The position numbers were made by a program, and so were the translations under genes. A DNA stretch of 14,303 bases from Pseudomonadota bacterium (GTDB taxonomy: Bacteria > Pseudomonadota > Alphaproteobacteria > Sphingomonadales > Sphingomonadaceae): positions 1 to 14,303 of the forward strand of contig JAEZIO010000017.1 of assembly GCA_023436615.1 (NCBI GenBank), in the 5' to 3' direction. Below the pieces are notes generated by a model. The model did no database searches and was not told the origin of the DNA. It saw nothing but the letters and a program-made list of their open reading frames with translations. This document shows, in pieces, positions 1 through 6,906 of the stretch. Each line of letters opens with the position of its first letter. Within the stretch, counting starts at the first letter, position 1.

Positions 1-104
1 CCCTCGCACGAACCGAGGCCAGCGCCACTGGCGCCCTGACAGCCCTCTGAGCCAACTCTGAACAACAATGGCCCGCCTGAGTTGAACGCTCCTGGGGGCG
101 GTTT
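1..104. other. Upstream flank of the first gene; probable tail of a gene outside the window
   Basis: No complete gene fits here. On the plus strand all three frames are open from the window edge and close at 37-39, 48-50 and 59-61, so a plus-strand gene entering from outside could end at any of them. Composition does not separate the three possibilities. The ATG at 68 opens only five codons before a TGA. I see no convincing promoter or hairpin. Confidence 0.3.
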
Positions 105-120
105 CAGGAGCGCCGGAGTG
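105..120 (+). promoter_or_regulatory. Shine-Dalgarno site that sets the GTG start of the first glycosidase-like gene
   Basis: CAGGAG at 105-110 is followed by a 7-base spacer and GTG at 118-120, which is near-ideal geometry. The reading frame stays open upstream and contains a TTG at 82, but that TTG has only a GAG touching it and no usable spacer. The GTG also gives a protein whose N-terminus matches the length of its paralogue encoded at 1415-2578. Confidence 0.7.
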
Positions 121-1389
121 GCCACAGGCAAAGACGAACTCGACGGGCTTTTTCCGACCTTCTTCATGGCCGGCTTCGAATGCTCGACCTTCGTGTGGAA
201 GGACCGCAAGCGGAAGGATTACGTCGCCGCGACGGGTCACGACCGGCACCTGAAGAGCGACTTCGCGGCGGCGATGGACCTCGGCATCGGCGTCGTCCGC
301 GAGGCGATCCGATGGCCCCATGTGGACCTCGGCAACGGCCGCTACGACTGGTCGAGCGTCGAGCGCGTCCAGAAGGCCGCGACGGCATGCAAGATCACGC
401 CGATCTGGGACCTTTGCCACTATGGCTTCCCGGACGGCTGCGACCCGTTCACCGACGAGTGCCGGGCCCGATTTGCGGATTATTGCCGAGCGGCCGCCCG
501 ATTTGTGACCAGCACCGCCGAGGGGCCCTATTTCTTCACTCCGATCAACGAGATAACCTTTTTCTCCGCCGCTGCGACAGACCTCGAATGGATGCACCCG
601 TTTGCGAAGGGCCGTGCAGCCGAACTCAAGCGCGCCCTGTGCCACATGGCGATCGAAGGGGTGAAGGCGATCCGGGAGGTCGAACCCGGCGCCCGCATGG
701 TCCACGTCGACCCTATGGTGAACGCGGTCCCGCCCGAAGACCGCCCCGATCTGGCCGACGAGGCGCGCGCGCAGGAGGAAAAGGAGAATTTCGAGGCGTT
801 CGACATCCTTGCCGGCCGCCGGCTCCCCGAACTCGGCGGCTCACCCGAGATTCTCGATGTGGTAGGCGTCAACGTCTATCATTACAGCCAGGTGCAGCTA
901 GAGGCCGACAAGAAGAGAACGGTGCTGGGGCCGCGCGACCCGCGTCGCCAACCGCTGAGCGATCTCCTCAAGACCGCGTGGGATCGATACGGCCGGCCGA
1001 TCATCATCGGCGAAACGAGCGGCTTCCAGGACAATCGTGCCGAATGGCTGCGGATGACGGTGGAGGAATGTTTCAAGGCGCTCAAGGCCGGCGTCGATCT
1101 GCACGGCATCTGCCTCTACCCCTTCGTGGATTTGCCCGATTGGTGGACCCAGAAGTGGGCCAAGATCGGCATCTACGACGTCGGCAGCAACGAGACGTTG
1201 GAGCGCATCCCCTACGATCCCTACATCGCTGAGCTCAGACGCTGGCAGCAGCTGCTCGACCAGCCCGAGAACGTCGAGCCCGACGGCTACGGCAACCGTT
1301 GGGGTCGCGTCCAGCTCTCCGAGGTCCGGAAGTTCGCGTCCGAGTGGGCGGAGAAAGCGTCGGCGGAGACTCCGGCGGAGGCCTCCTGA
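118..1389 (+). CDS. Glycoside hydrolase-like TIM-barrel protein (clan GH-A type), copy 1
   Basis: This 423-residue protein resembles the beta-glucosidase/GH1-like proteins of sphingomonads. It has the two glutamates expected of a retaining clan GH-A enzyme: E145 in PINEITF (candidate acid/base) and E299 in IIIGETSG (candidate nucleophile), about 154 residues apart. Other shared barrel motifs are AGFECS near the N-terminus, ATGHDRH, YDWSS, IWDLCHYG and VVGVNVYHY. No signal peptide is visible, so it is probably cytoplasmic. The GTG start is chosen for its ribosome binding site at 105-110; a TTG at 82 would add 12 residues. The C-terminal 40 residues (polar, charged) extend beyond the paralogue. 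It converges on that paralogue with a 25-base gap. The substrate cannot be read from sequence, and a non-catalytic role in polysaccharide biosynthesis is possible. The fold is a confident call; the activity is not. Confidence 0.8.
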   Translation: MATGKDELDGLFPTFFMAGFECSTFVWKDRKRKDYVAATGHDRHLKSDFAAAMDLGIGVVREAIRWPHVDLGNGRYDWSSVERVQKAATACKITPIWDLCHYGFPDGCDPFTDECRARFADYCRAAARFVTSTAEGPYFFTPINEITFFSAAATDLEWMHPFAKGRAAELKRALCHMAIEGVKAIREVEPGARMVHVDPMVNAVPPEDRPDLADEARAQEEKENFEAFDILAGRRLPELGGSPEILDVVGVNVYHYSQVQLEADKKRTVLGPRDPRRQPLSDLLKTAWDRYGRPIIIGETSGFQDNRAEWLRMTVEECFKALKAGVDLHGICLYPFVDLPDWWTQKWAKIGIYDVGSNETLERIPYDPYIAELRRWQQLLDQPENVEPDGYGNRWGRVQLSEVRKFASEWAEKASAETPAEAS

Positions 1390-1414
1390 GTCGGCTGCAC
1401 GCGCATGCCGCCTG

Positions 1415-2578
1415 CTATCGCGATTGCGCGTTCGGGATCGCCCGGGCGGCGACCGGTGACTCCCGCTCGAAAATCACCCTCTGCCGCTCGAGCTCCTCGT
1501 ACAACGGCTTATAGACGTTCCGCTCCCCATCGGATCCGATCGTCGAGAAGAGCCCCACCTCGCAATGGCGGCTGTTGTCCCAGCCCGGGTAGGCGGTGAC
1601 AGGATAGATGCAGATGCCTTCGACGGCGGCGCCGCGGCCGAGCGCTTCGCGCACTTCGTCACAGACGTAATGCAGCCAGGCCGGGCGCGCGGAGCCTTCC
1701 GCTCCGGTTTCGGACAGGAACAGCGGCTTTCCGTATCTCTCGGCGACCTCGACCAGCATGTCCGCCAGCGGCCGGTATTCGTGGTGTCCCATCGGGATCG
1801 TCGGGCCCCGCCAGTACCACTGGTTGTGCGGGTAGTAGTTGAGGCCGATGACGTCGATCATCGCGCGGTTGCCGCCGAGCTGCGGCTCCGCTGTGCCGGT
1901 GATCCAGTCATAGGCTTCGAACATTCCGCCGCGATTTTCTTCGGCGGCGCGCACTGTCGGACGCCGGTTGTCGTGCGGCGCGACGTGGATTAGCGGCTCA
2001 GCGCCTACGATCGTCGTGTCCGGCCAGCGCTCGCGAATTGCCGACGCGGCGGCGATCCACGCGGCGACGAGCTGGCGTTTGAGCCATCCCTTCTGCCTGG
2101 GTCCGACCGGCGGGAAATAGCCGGTTTCGACCGCCCAGCAGATGAAGTTGATCTCGTTGAGCGGGCAAATCGCCGCCGGCGATCGGCTTACCGATTGCCG
2201 CGCCTCGAGCGCCGCGAGGGCAAAATCGGCGAAACGCGCCGGGAAATCGGGCCCGCCTTGATCGACGTGATCCGGCGAGCCGTAATGAAACAGGTCCCAT
2301 ATGATTTGCAGGCCCAGCTGTTCGGCCGCCTCGAGCGCCGGCATCCAGCTCGACCAATCATATTGGCCGGGACCTTTCTCGATCAGGTGCCAGCGCAGCC
2401 CATCGCGAATGGTCCGGATGCCAAGCTCGGCGCACTGGCGGTAATCGTTGAACACGTGGCGATCATGCGAAGTCGCACGGATCAGGTCGAGCCGAACGCC
2501 GTCCTTCCGGCGGTGGGACGAACATTCGAATCCTGCCTGGAAGAAGCTTGCGAAGTGGGTCTCGAGGTCGGCGCTCAT
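1415..2578 (-). CDS. Glycoside hydrolase-like TIM-barrel protein (clan GH-A type), copy 2
   Basis: This 387-residue protein is clearly homologous along its length to the protein encoded at 118-1389. Shared blocks include FFQAGFECS, ATSHDR, ELGI, YDWSS, IWDLFHYG, PLNEINF, VIGLNYYP and GICIYP. Candidate catalytic glutamates are E142 (LNEIN) and E290 (LSETG), so both are retained. The ATG at 2578 places the conserved FF-AGFECS block about 12 residues in. The frame stays open to 2872, but that extension is low-complexity Arg/Pro sequence antisense to the phosphatase gene, so I reject it; a GTG at 2587 is a minor alternative. No signal peptide is seen. The gene is divergent from the histidine phosphatase across 101 bases and convergent with its paralogue. 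Substrate unknown. Confidence 0.8.
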   Translation of the reverse strand: MSADLETHFASFFQAGFECSSHRRKDGVRLDLIRATSHDRHVFNDYRQCAELGIRTIRDGLRWHLIEKGPGQYDWSSWMPALEAAEQLGLQIIWDLFHYGSPDHVDQGGPDFPARFADFALAALEARQSVSRSPAAICPLNEINFICWAVETGYFPPVGPRQKGWLKRQLVAAWIAAASAIRERWPDTTIVGAEPLIHVAPHDNRRPTVRAAEENRGGMFEAYDWITGTAEPQLGGNRAMIDVIGLNYYPHNQWYWRGPTIPMGHHEYRPLADMLVEVAERYGKPLFLSETGAEGSARPAWLHYVCDEVREALGRGAAVEGICIYPVTAYPGWDNSRHCEVGLFSTIGSDGERNVYKPLYEELERQRVIFERESPVAARAIPNAQSR

Positions 2579-2679
2579 TGCGGACACCAATGCTCGAAGG
2601 TCGATTTGGAGCCGTACCGATCTCCCGCGCGGCGACGCAGCGAACGGAAAGAATCGGCCGTTCGCGCTTTGAGATGCGC

Positions 2680-3450
2680 ATGAACCAGCGTCAGCATTGG
2701 CCGGCGACCTTGTGGCTGGTCCGTCACGGACAGAGCCAGGGCAATGTCGCGCGCGACATCGCCGACGAGGCCGGACACCACGAAATCGGAATCGACGTTC
2801 GGGACGTCGACGTGCCCCTGTCGGAGCTTGGACACCGTCAGGCGCGGGCCGCGGGCGCATGGTTCGCGGCACTTCCGCGTGATGAGCGCCCGGAGGTGAT
2901 CCTGACGTCGCCCTACGTCCGGGCGAAACAAACGGCGAAGGCGATCTGCGAGGCTGGCGCCCTGGCCGGCGGTCCGCAGCGGCCCATCGTCGACGAACGC
3001 CTGCGCGAGCGAGAATTCGGGATTTTCGACCGTCTGACGACAGCCGGTATCCGCGCCCGCTTCCCCGAGGAAGCCGCGCATCGAAAGATGCTCGGCAAAT
3101 TCTATCACCGTCCGCCAGGCGGGGAGAGCTGGGCCGACGTCATCCTGCGGCTCCGGTCGATGCTCAACACCATCAACCTTCATTATTCCGACCGTCGCGT
3201 CCTCGTCGTGTGCCACCAGGTTGTGGTGCTCTGTTTCCGGTACATCCTCGATGAGCTGGAAGAGGGCGAAATACTCGGCATCGACAAGCAAGCGGACGTG
3301 CTCAACTGCGGCATATGCGCTTACGAGTTCGAGCCGGACGCGCAGGGCCTCTGCGCGCCTCGGCTGTCGCTATGGAACCACGGCGCTCCGCTCGAAGCCG
3401 AGGGCGCTCCCAAAACGGCGGAACCGGACATGATGACGGGATCGCGGTGA
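2680..3450 (+). CDS. Histidine phosphatase family protein (phosphoglycerate mutase-like)
   Basis: This 256-residue protein of branch-1 histidine phosphatases carries the signature VRHGQSQGN at residues 14-22, with H16 as the phospho-acceptor. It also has R81 in the SPYVRAKQTA segment, E112 in REFGIFD, and the second catalytic histidine H179 in VVCHQVV. These are the residues of a phosphotransferase or phosphatase pocket. The substrate is not evident, and the length and motifs do not single out glycolytic mutase. ATG 2680 is preferred because GAG at 2671-2673 lies six bases upstream; the ATG at 2674 would add two residues but has no spacer. The final TGA overlaps the GTG start of nnrD, suggesting a two-gene operon and perhaps a nucleotide-linked or repair role. 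That link is inference. Confidence 0.85.
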   Translation: MNQRQHWPATLWLVRHGQSQGNVARDIADEAGHHEIGIDVRDVDVPLSELGHRQARAAGAWFAALPRDERPEVILTSPYVRAKQTAKAICEAGALAGGPQRPIVDERLREREFGIFDRLTTAGIRARFPEEAAHRKMLGKFYHRPPGGESWADVILRLRSMLNTINLHYSDRRVLVVCHQVVVLCFRYILDELEEGEILGIDKQADVLNCGICAYEFEPDAQGLCAPRLSLWNHGAPLEAEGAPKTAEPDMMTGSR

Positions 3451-4316
3451 GCGAACCTCAGTCACTGGACCGCCAGGAATTGAAGGCCTTTGCGCTGCCC
3501 GAACCGGGCGACGGCGACAAGCACGAGCACGGGCGGCTGCTGATCGTAGCCGGGAGCCGGACGCTGCCCGGCGCCGCGCTGCTGTGCGCTCACGGCGCGA
3601 TGAGGGCAGGGGCCGGCAAGCTGCAGATCGCGACCGTCGAAAGCGTCGCCGTCGCGATCGGGGTGGCGATGCCGGAATCGCGGAGCATCGGCCTCGCCGA
3701 AGCCGTCGACGGCGGCTTCGCGCATGATGCCGTGGCCGACATTGCCGCGCTCGGCGCCGACGTCGACGCTGTCGTCGCGGGACCCGGAATGTTCGAAAGC
3801 TCGGCGTGCGAAACAGTCGCGCAAGCGCTGCTCGGAACCGAAGTGCCGCTCGCGCTCGATGCCGGGCTGCTGCGGTCGCTTGCGCCGCAGGCGGAAGCAG
3901 CGAGGCGGTCGAAGACGCCGCCGGTTCTGCTGCCGCACGCGGGCGAGATGGCGGCTTTGCTTGGATGCGCACGAGACGAGGTCGAGCGCGATCCGATAGC
4001 CTGCGGCCGCGCCTGCGCGGACCGGTACGGCGCGATCACTCTTGTGAAGGGCGCGACAAGCCATATCGTGCATCCCGACGGCCGCACCTGGGTCTATCGC
4101 GGCGGCGCCAACGGCCTCGGAGTGTCGGGTAGCGGCGATACGCTCGCGGGCATCGTCGGCGGCCTGCTTGCGCGCGGTGCCGACCCCCTGACGGCCTTGC
4201 TGTGGTCGGTCGTGCTTCACGGAGAAGCGGGAGAAGAGCTGGCCCGCGAGGTTGGCCCCGTCGGGTTTCTCGCGCGTGAAATCCCCGATCGGATCCCGGG
4301 GCTGCTCGCCCGCTAG
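3447..4316 (+). CDS. nnrD: ADP/ATP-dependent (S)-NAD(P)H-hydrate dehydratase
   Basis: This 289-residue carbohydrate-kinase-like (ribokinase-fold) enzyme dehydrates S-NAD(P)HX, repairing hydrated nicotinamide cofactors in the cytoplasm. Visible family marks are KHEHGRLLIVAGS (residues 25-37), PGAALLCAHGAMRAGAGKL (41-59), VVAGPGM (109-115), LALDAG (135-140), LLPHAGEMAALLG (161-173) and the nucleotide/catalytic loop GLGVSGSGDTLAGIVGGLLARG (223-244), in which D231 is the expected catalytic aspartate. In many bacteria this domain is fused to a NAD(P)HX epimerase (YjeF_N); here only the dehydratase domain is present, so the epimerase must lie elsewhere. The GTG start at 3447 overlaps the stop of the phosphatase (GTGA), and no better start lies near the conserved N-terminus. 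It converges on pyruvate kinase with only 7 bases between stops. Confidence 0.9.
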   Translation: MSEPQSLDRQELKAFALPEPGDGDKHEHGRLLIVAGSRTLPGAALLCAHGAMRAGAGKLQIATVESVAVAIGVAMPESRSIGLAEAVDGGFAHDAVADIAALGADVDAVVAGPGMFESSACETVAQALLGTEVPLALDAGLLRSLAPQAEAARRSKTPPVLLPHAGEMAALLGCARDEVERDPIACGRACADRYGAITLVKGATSHIVHPDGRTWVYRGGANGLGVSGSGDTLAGIVGGLLARGADPLTALLWSVVLHGEAGEELAREVGPVGFLAREIPDRIPGLLAR

Positions 4317-4323
4317 CCGGTCG

Positions 4324-5784
4324 TCACGGGTTGTTATGCTTCTCGAGCTCGTCGCCGACCAGGCGCACGACGTGGATCACGTTCGTCGAGCCGGCCGTGC
4401 CGAAGGGCACTCCGGCCATCAGCACCAGCCGCTCCCCTCCCTCGGCGATCTGGTGGCGCAAGGCCATCCTTTTGCCCTTCGCCACCATCTCCTCGAAGCT
4501 CGACACGTCGCGCGTGTGCACGGCGTGGACGCCCCAGATCAGGCCAAGCCGTCGTGCGGCCGCGTGCGATGCGGTCATCGCCAGCACCGGCACGGCCGGC
4601 CGTTCGCGAGCGATGCGGCGAGCGGTCGAACCGGAGCTCGTGTAGCAGACCATTGCCCGCGCCGAGACGGTGTTGGCGATGTGCCGGGCCGACCCGGCAA
4701 GGGCGTCGGCGGTGGTCGGCTCCAGCTTCGTTTCGGTGAAATGGATTCGCGCCGGATAGACTGGATCGTTCTCCACGCTCTGCGCGATGCTGTCCATCAT
4801 GTGGACGGCTTCGCACGGAAATTGCCCGGTCGCGCTTTCGGCCGACAGCATGACGGCGTCGGCACCATCGTAGATCGCGGTCGCCACGTCGCTGACCTCC
4901 GCACGCGTCGGAGTCGGCGAGCTGACCATCGATTCCAGCATCTGGGTTGCGACCACGACCGGCTTTCCGAATTGCCGAGCGCAGGCGACGATGCGGTTCT
5001 GAAGCGGAGGCACGTCCTGCGGCGGAAGCTCGACGCCGAGGTCGCCGCGAGCGACCATCACCCCGTCCGCAAGGGCAATGATGTCGCTCAACCAATCGAT
5101 CGCTGCCGGCTTTTCGATCTTCGCCATCAGGGCAGCTTTTTCGCCGATGAGCTCGCGCGCTTCCGCCACGTCCTCCGGCCGCTGCACGAACGACAAGGCG
5201 ATCCAGTCCGCCTTCTGATCGAGCGCGAACTTCAGGTCGGCCTTGTCCTTGTCGGTCAGCGCCGGGATCGGCACGACGACGTCGGGAACGTTGACCCCCT
5301 TGTGATCGGAAATTCGTCCGCCGACCTGGACCTGCGCGGTGATCTTGCGGCCCTCGGCTTCGAGGACCTTCAGGCGGACACGCCCGTCGTCGATGAGCAG
5401 ACGGTCCCCCTTGCTGATCGCCTCGAAAAGCTCGGGATGGGGCAGCTCCACGCGCCCGGAATCGCCGAGCGCACGGTCGCGGTCGAGAACGAGCTTGTCG
5501 CCCTTTTCGACATCGGCAGACCCGCCCTTGAAGCTGCCCACCCGAAGCTTGGGGCCCTGCAGGTCGAAAAGGATCGTAGTCGGCCGGTGAAGCTCTTTCT
5601 CCAGCGCCCGGATTGCTTCGACCAGTTTCGCCTTCTGCGCGTGGGTGCCGTGGCTCATGTTGATTCGGAACGCGTCGGCGCCGGCCAGCATGAGCTTTCG
5701 GATCATCGCGGCGTTCGAAGACGCCGGACCAAGCGTGGCCAGTATCTTCACCTTGCGCGAGCGGGGGGCGAGCGTCTCCGTCAC
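4324..5784 (-). CDS. pyk: Pyruvate kinase
   Basis: This 486-residue cytoplasmic glycolytic enzyme transfers phosphate from phosphoenolpyruvate to ADP. The family signature is complete: KILATLGPAS (residues 13-22), RINMSHGTH (40-48), DLQGPKLRVG (74-83), the active-site segment MAKIEKPAAID (220-230) with catalytic K222 and metal ligand E224, the metal ligand D248 in VARGDLGVELP, VVVATQMLESM (276-286), PTPTRAEVSDVATAIYDGAD (290-309) and AVMLSAESATG (310-320). The length is normal for the single-barrel bacterial enzyme with B and C domains. The start is GTG; an AAGG/CAGG stretch a few bases upstream is a plausible ribosome binding site, and an in-frame TAA lies just above it. It is divergent from gapR (80 bases apart) and convergent with nnrD. 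Confidence 0.97.
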   Translation of the reverse strand: MTETLAPRSRKVKILATLGPASSNAAMIRKLMLAGADAFRINMSHGTHAQKAKLVEAIRALEKELHRPTTILFDLQGPKLRVGSFKGGSADVEKGDKLVLDRDRALGDSGRVELPHPELFEAISKGDRLLIDDGRVRLKVLEAEGRKITAQVQVGGRISDHKGVNVPDVVVPIPALTDKDKADLKFALDQKADWIALSFVQRPEDVAEARELIGEKAALMAKIEKPAAIDWLSDIIALADGVMVARGDLGVELPPQDVPPLQNRIVACARQFGKPVVVATQMLESMVSSPTPTRAEVSDVATAIYDGADAVMLSAESATGQFPCEAVHMMDSIAQSVENDPVYPARIHFTETKLEPTTADALAGSARHIANTVSARAMVCYTSSGSTARRIARERPAVPVLAMTASHAAARRLGLIWGVHAVHTRDVSSFEEMVAKGKRMALRHQIAEGGERLVLMAGVPFGTAGSTNVIHVVRLVGDELEKHNNP

Positions 5785-5864
5785 GCGCCTGCCTTAGCCG
5801 CTTGCCATGCCGGTTCAAGGCGGTAGAGCCGCGCTTCACGCATCTAGCATCGGAGTTGAAGAGA

Positions 5865-6104
5865 ATGGCGGAGGGTGCCGTCGCGGCCGACCAGTTGCGG
5901 CTGTTCATCGAGCGGATCGAGCGGCTCGAGGAAGAAAAGAAGGCGATCGCCGACGACGTTCGCGACGTCTATGCCGAGGCGAAAGCCAATGGTTACGACC
6001 CGAAGATCATGCGCATGGTCGTTCGGCTTCGGAAGATGGAGACGCATACCCGGCAGGAGCAGGACGCGATCCTTGAAACCTATCGCACTGCAATCGGCTG
6101 CTGA
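5865..6104 (+). CDS. gapR: GapR family nucleoid-associated DNA-binding protein (DUF2312)
   Basis: This 79-residue helical protein matches the alphaproteobacterial DUF2312/GapR family. In Caulobacter, GapR clamps overtwisted DNA ahead of replication and transcription and helps topoisomerases. Residues 10-35 form a long charged helix (QLRLFIERIERLEEEKKAI), followed by the family core DVYAEAKANGYDPKIMRMVVRLRK (34-57), which is rich in lysine and arginine as expected for the DNA-binding face. The C-terminal helix ends in TAIGC. ATG 5865 is preceded by a purine-rich AAGAGA; the open frame upstream (another 21 residues) has no family match. The protein is slightly shorter at its N-terminus than Caulobacter GapR. 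Downstream lie the yebC leader hairpins, so it may be co-transcribed with yebC. The family call is firm; the function is transferred from the family. Confidence 0.9.
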   Translation: MAEGAVAADQLRLFIERIERLEEEKKAIADDVRDVYAEAKANGYDPKIMRMVVRLRKMETHTRQEQDAILETYRTAIGC

Positions 6105-6118
6105 GCTAAAGGACGGAC

Positions 6119-6162
6119 GGGACCTCTCGGGGTCCCCCAAAAGTACGATTTTTGGGGGGAAA
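6119..6162 (+). promoter_or_regulatory. Two overlapping hairpins in the yebC leader, the second burying the ribosome binding site
   Basis: Hairpin A pairs GGGACC (6119-6124) with GGTCCC (6131-6136) around a 6-base loop. Hairpin B pairs CCCCCAAAA (6134-6142) with TTTTGGGGG (6150-6158) around a 7-base loop, a perfect 9-bp stem. The two share the CCC at 6134-6136, so in RNA they compete. The G-run at 6154-6159 that must serve as the yebC Shine-Dalgarno is the 3' arm of hairpin B, and the ATG follows at 6163. No T-tract follows on either strand, so this is not a standard intrinsic terminator. The structure is seen directly; the regulatory role is inference. Confidence 0.6.
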
Positions 6163-6906
6163 ATGGCAGGCCATTCCAAATTCAAGAACATCATGTACCG
6201 CAAGGGCGCGCAGGATAAGAAGCGCTCGGCGATGTTCTCGAAGCTGTCGCGCGAAATCACCGTCGCCGCGAAAATGGGCCTGCCCGATCCGGAAGCGAAC
6301 GCGCGGCTTCGCGCCGCCGTCATCGCGGCGCGCGCCCAGTCGATGCCGAAGGACAACATCCAGCGCGCGATCGACAAGGCATCCGGCAATGAAGCCGAGA
6401 ATTATGAGGAAATCCGCTACGAGGGCTTCGGCCCCGGCGGGGTCGCGCTGATCGTCGAGGCGCTCACCGACAACCGCAACCGGACCGCGACCAACGTCCG
6501 CACTATCTTCTCGAAGAACGGCGGCAACCTTGGGGCATCGGGTTCGGTCAGCCACGGCTTCGAGCGCCTCGGGCTCATCGAATATCCGGCCAGCTCCGGC
6601 GACGCCGACAAGGTGCTGGAGGCGGCGATCGAGGCCGGGGCCGAGGACGTAGAATCCGACGAGGACGGCCACCGCATCTGGACGAGCGTCGATGACCTGC
6701 ACAGCGTAGCCAAGGCGCTCGAGGGGCTGCTCGGCGAAGGCGAAGGCGCCAAGCTCGCGTGGAAGCCGCAGACCGAGGTGGAAGTTCGCGGCGACGACGC
6801 GCAGCAGCTCCTCAAGCTCATGGACGCGCTGGAGGACGACGACGACGTCCAGACGGTCTGGGGCAACGAAAAGGTCCCGGACGACGAGCTGGAGAAATTG
6901 GGCTGA
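6163..6906 (+). CDS. yebC: YebC/PmpR family protein (TACO1-like)
   Basis: This 247-residue protein is full length for the family and begins with the hallmark MAGHSKFKNIMYRKGAQDKK. Further family blocks are FSKLSREITVAAKMG, LRAAVIAARAQSMPKDNIQRAI, YEGFGPGGVALIVEALTDN, RNRTATNVRTIFSKNGG and GSVSHGFERLG. YebC proteins were long annotated as transcriptional regulators; bacterial members are now known to help ribosomes through difficult sequences, and the mitochondrial homologue TACO1 activates translation. It is expected to be cytoplasmic. The start follows GGGGGGAAA, which lies in a hairpin stem. Its TGA overlaps the CTG start of ruvC, and yebC-ruvC linkage is classical. The C-terminus is acidic (LEDDDD...DDELEKLG). 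Confidence 0.95.
   Translation: MAGHSKFKNIMYRKGAQDKKRSAMFSKLSREITVAAKMGLPDPEANARLRAAVIAARAQSMPKDNIQRAIDKASGNEAENYEEIRYEGFGPGGVALIVEALTDNRNRTATNVRTIFSKNGGNLGASGSVSHGFERLGLIEYPASSGDADKVLEAAIEAGAEDVESDEDGHRIWTSVDDLHSVAKALEGLLGEGEGAKLAWKPQTEVEVRGDDAQQLLKLMDALEDDDDVQTVWGNEKVPDDELEKLG
6891..6905 (+). promoter_or_regulatory. Shine-Dalgarno site and CTG start codon of ruvC
   Basis: GGAG at 6891-6894, inside the end of yebC, is followed by 8 bases and CTG at 6903-6905. The CTG overlaps the yebC stop (CTGA). Translation from here gives M-IILGLDPG, exactly the conserved RuvC N-terminus, and no ATG, GTG or TTG lies in this frame between 6759 and 6903. Confidence 0.65.

Noticed and set aside
82..117. TTG 82 as the start of the first glycosidase-like gene
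   Set aside because: It lacks a spaced ribosome binding site, while GTG 118 has CAGGAG seven bases upstream.
180..1232. A 350-residue open frame inside the first glycosidase-like gene
   Set aside because: It has no recognisable motifs and Arg/Pro/Gly-rich content typical of a +1 shadow in high-GC DNA.
2579..2872. N-terminal extension of the second glycosidase-like protein by 98 residues
   Set aside because: It is low-complexity Arg/Pro sequence antisense to the histidine phosphatase, and the paralogue has no matching domain.
4252..5826. A 524-residue plus-strand open frame, and a second 524-residue minus-strand one at 4334-5908, across pyruvate kinase
   Set aside because: Both are Arg/His-rich shadows in a GC-rich gene; the complete pyruvate kinase signature is in the other minus-strand frame.
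5785..5864. Promoters in the divergent pyk-gapR gap
   Set aside because: Promoters must exist nearby, but no pair of -35 and -10 boxes with proper spacing stood out on either strand.
6119..6160. Rho-independent terminator after gapR
   Set aside because: The stem is strong, but no T-tract follows on either strand, and the 3' arm is the yebC ribosome binding site.
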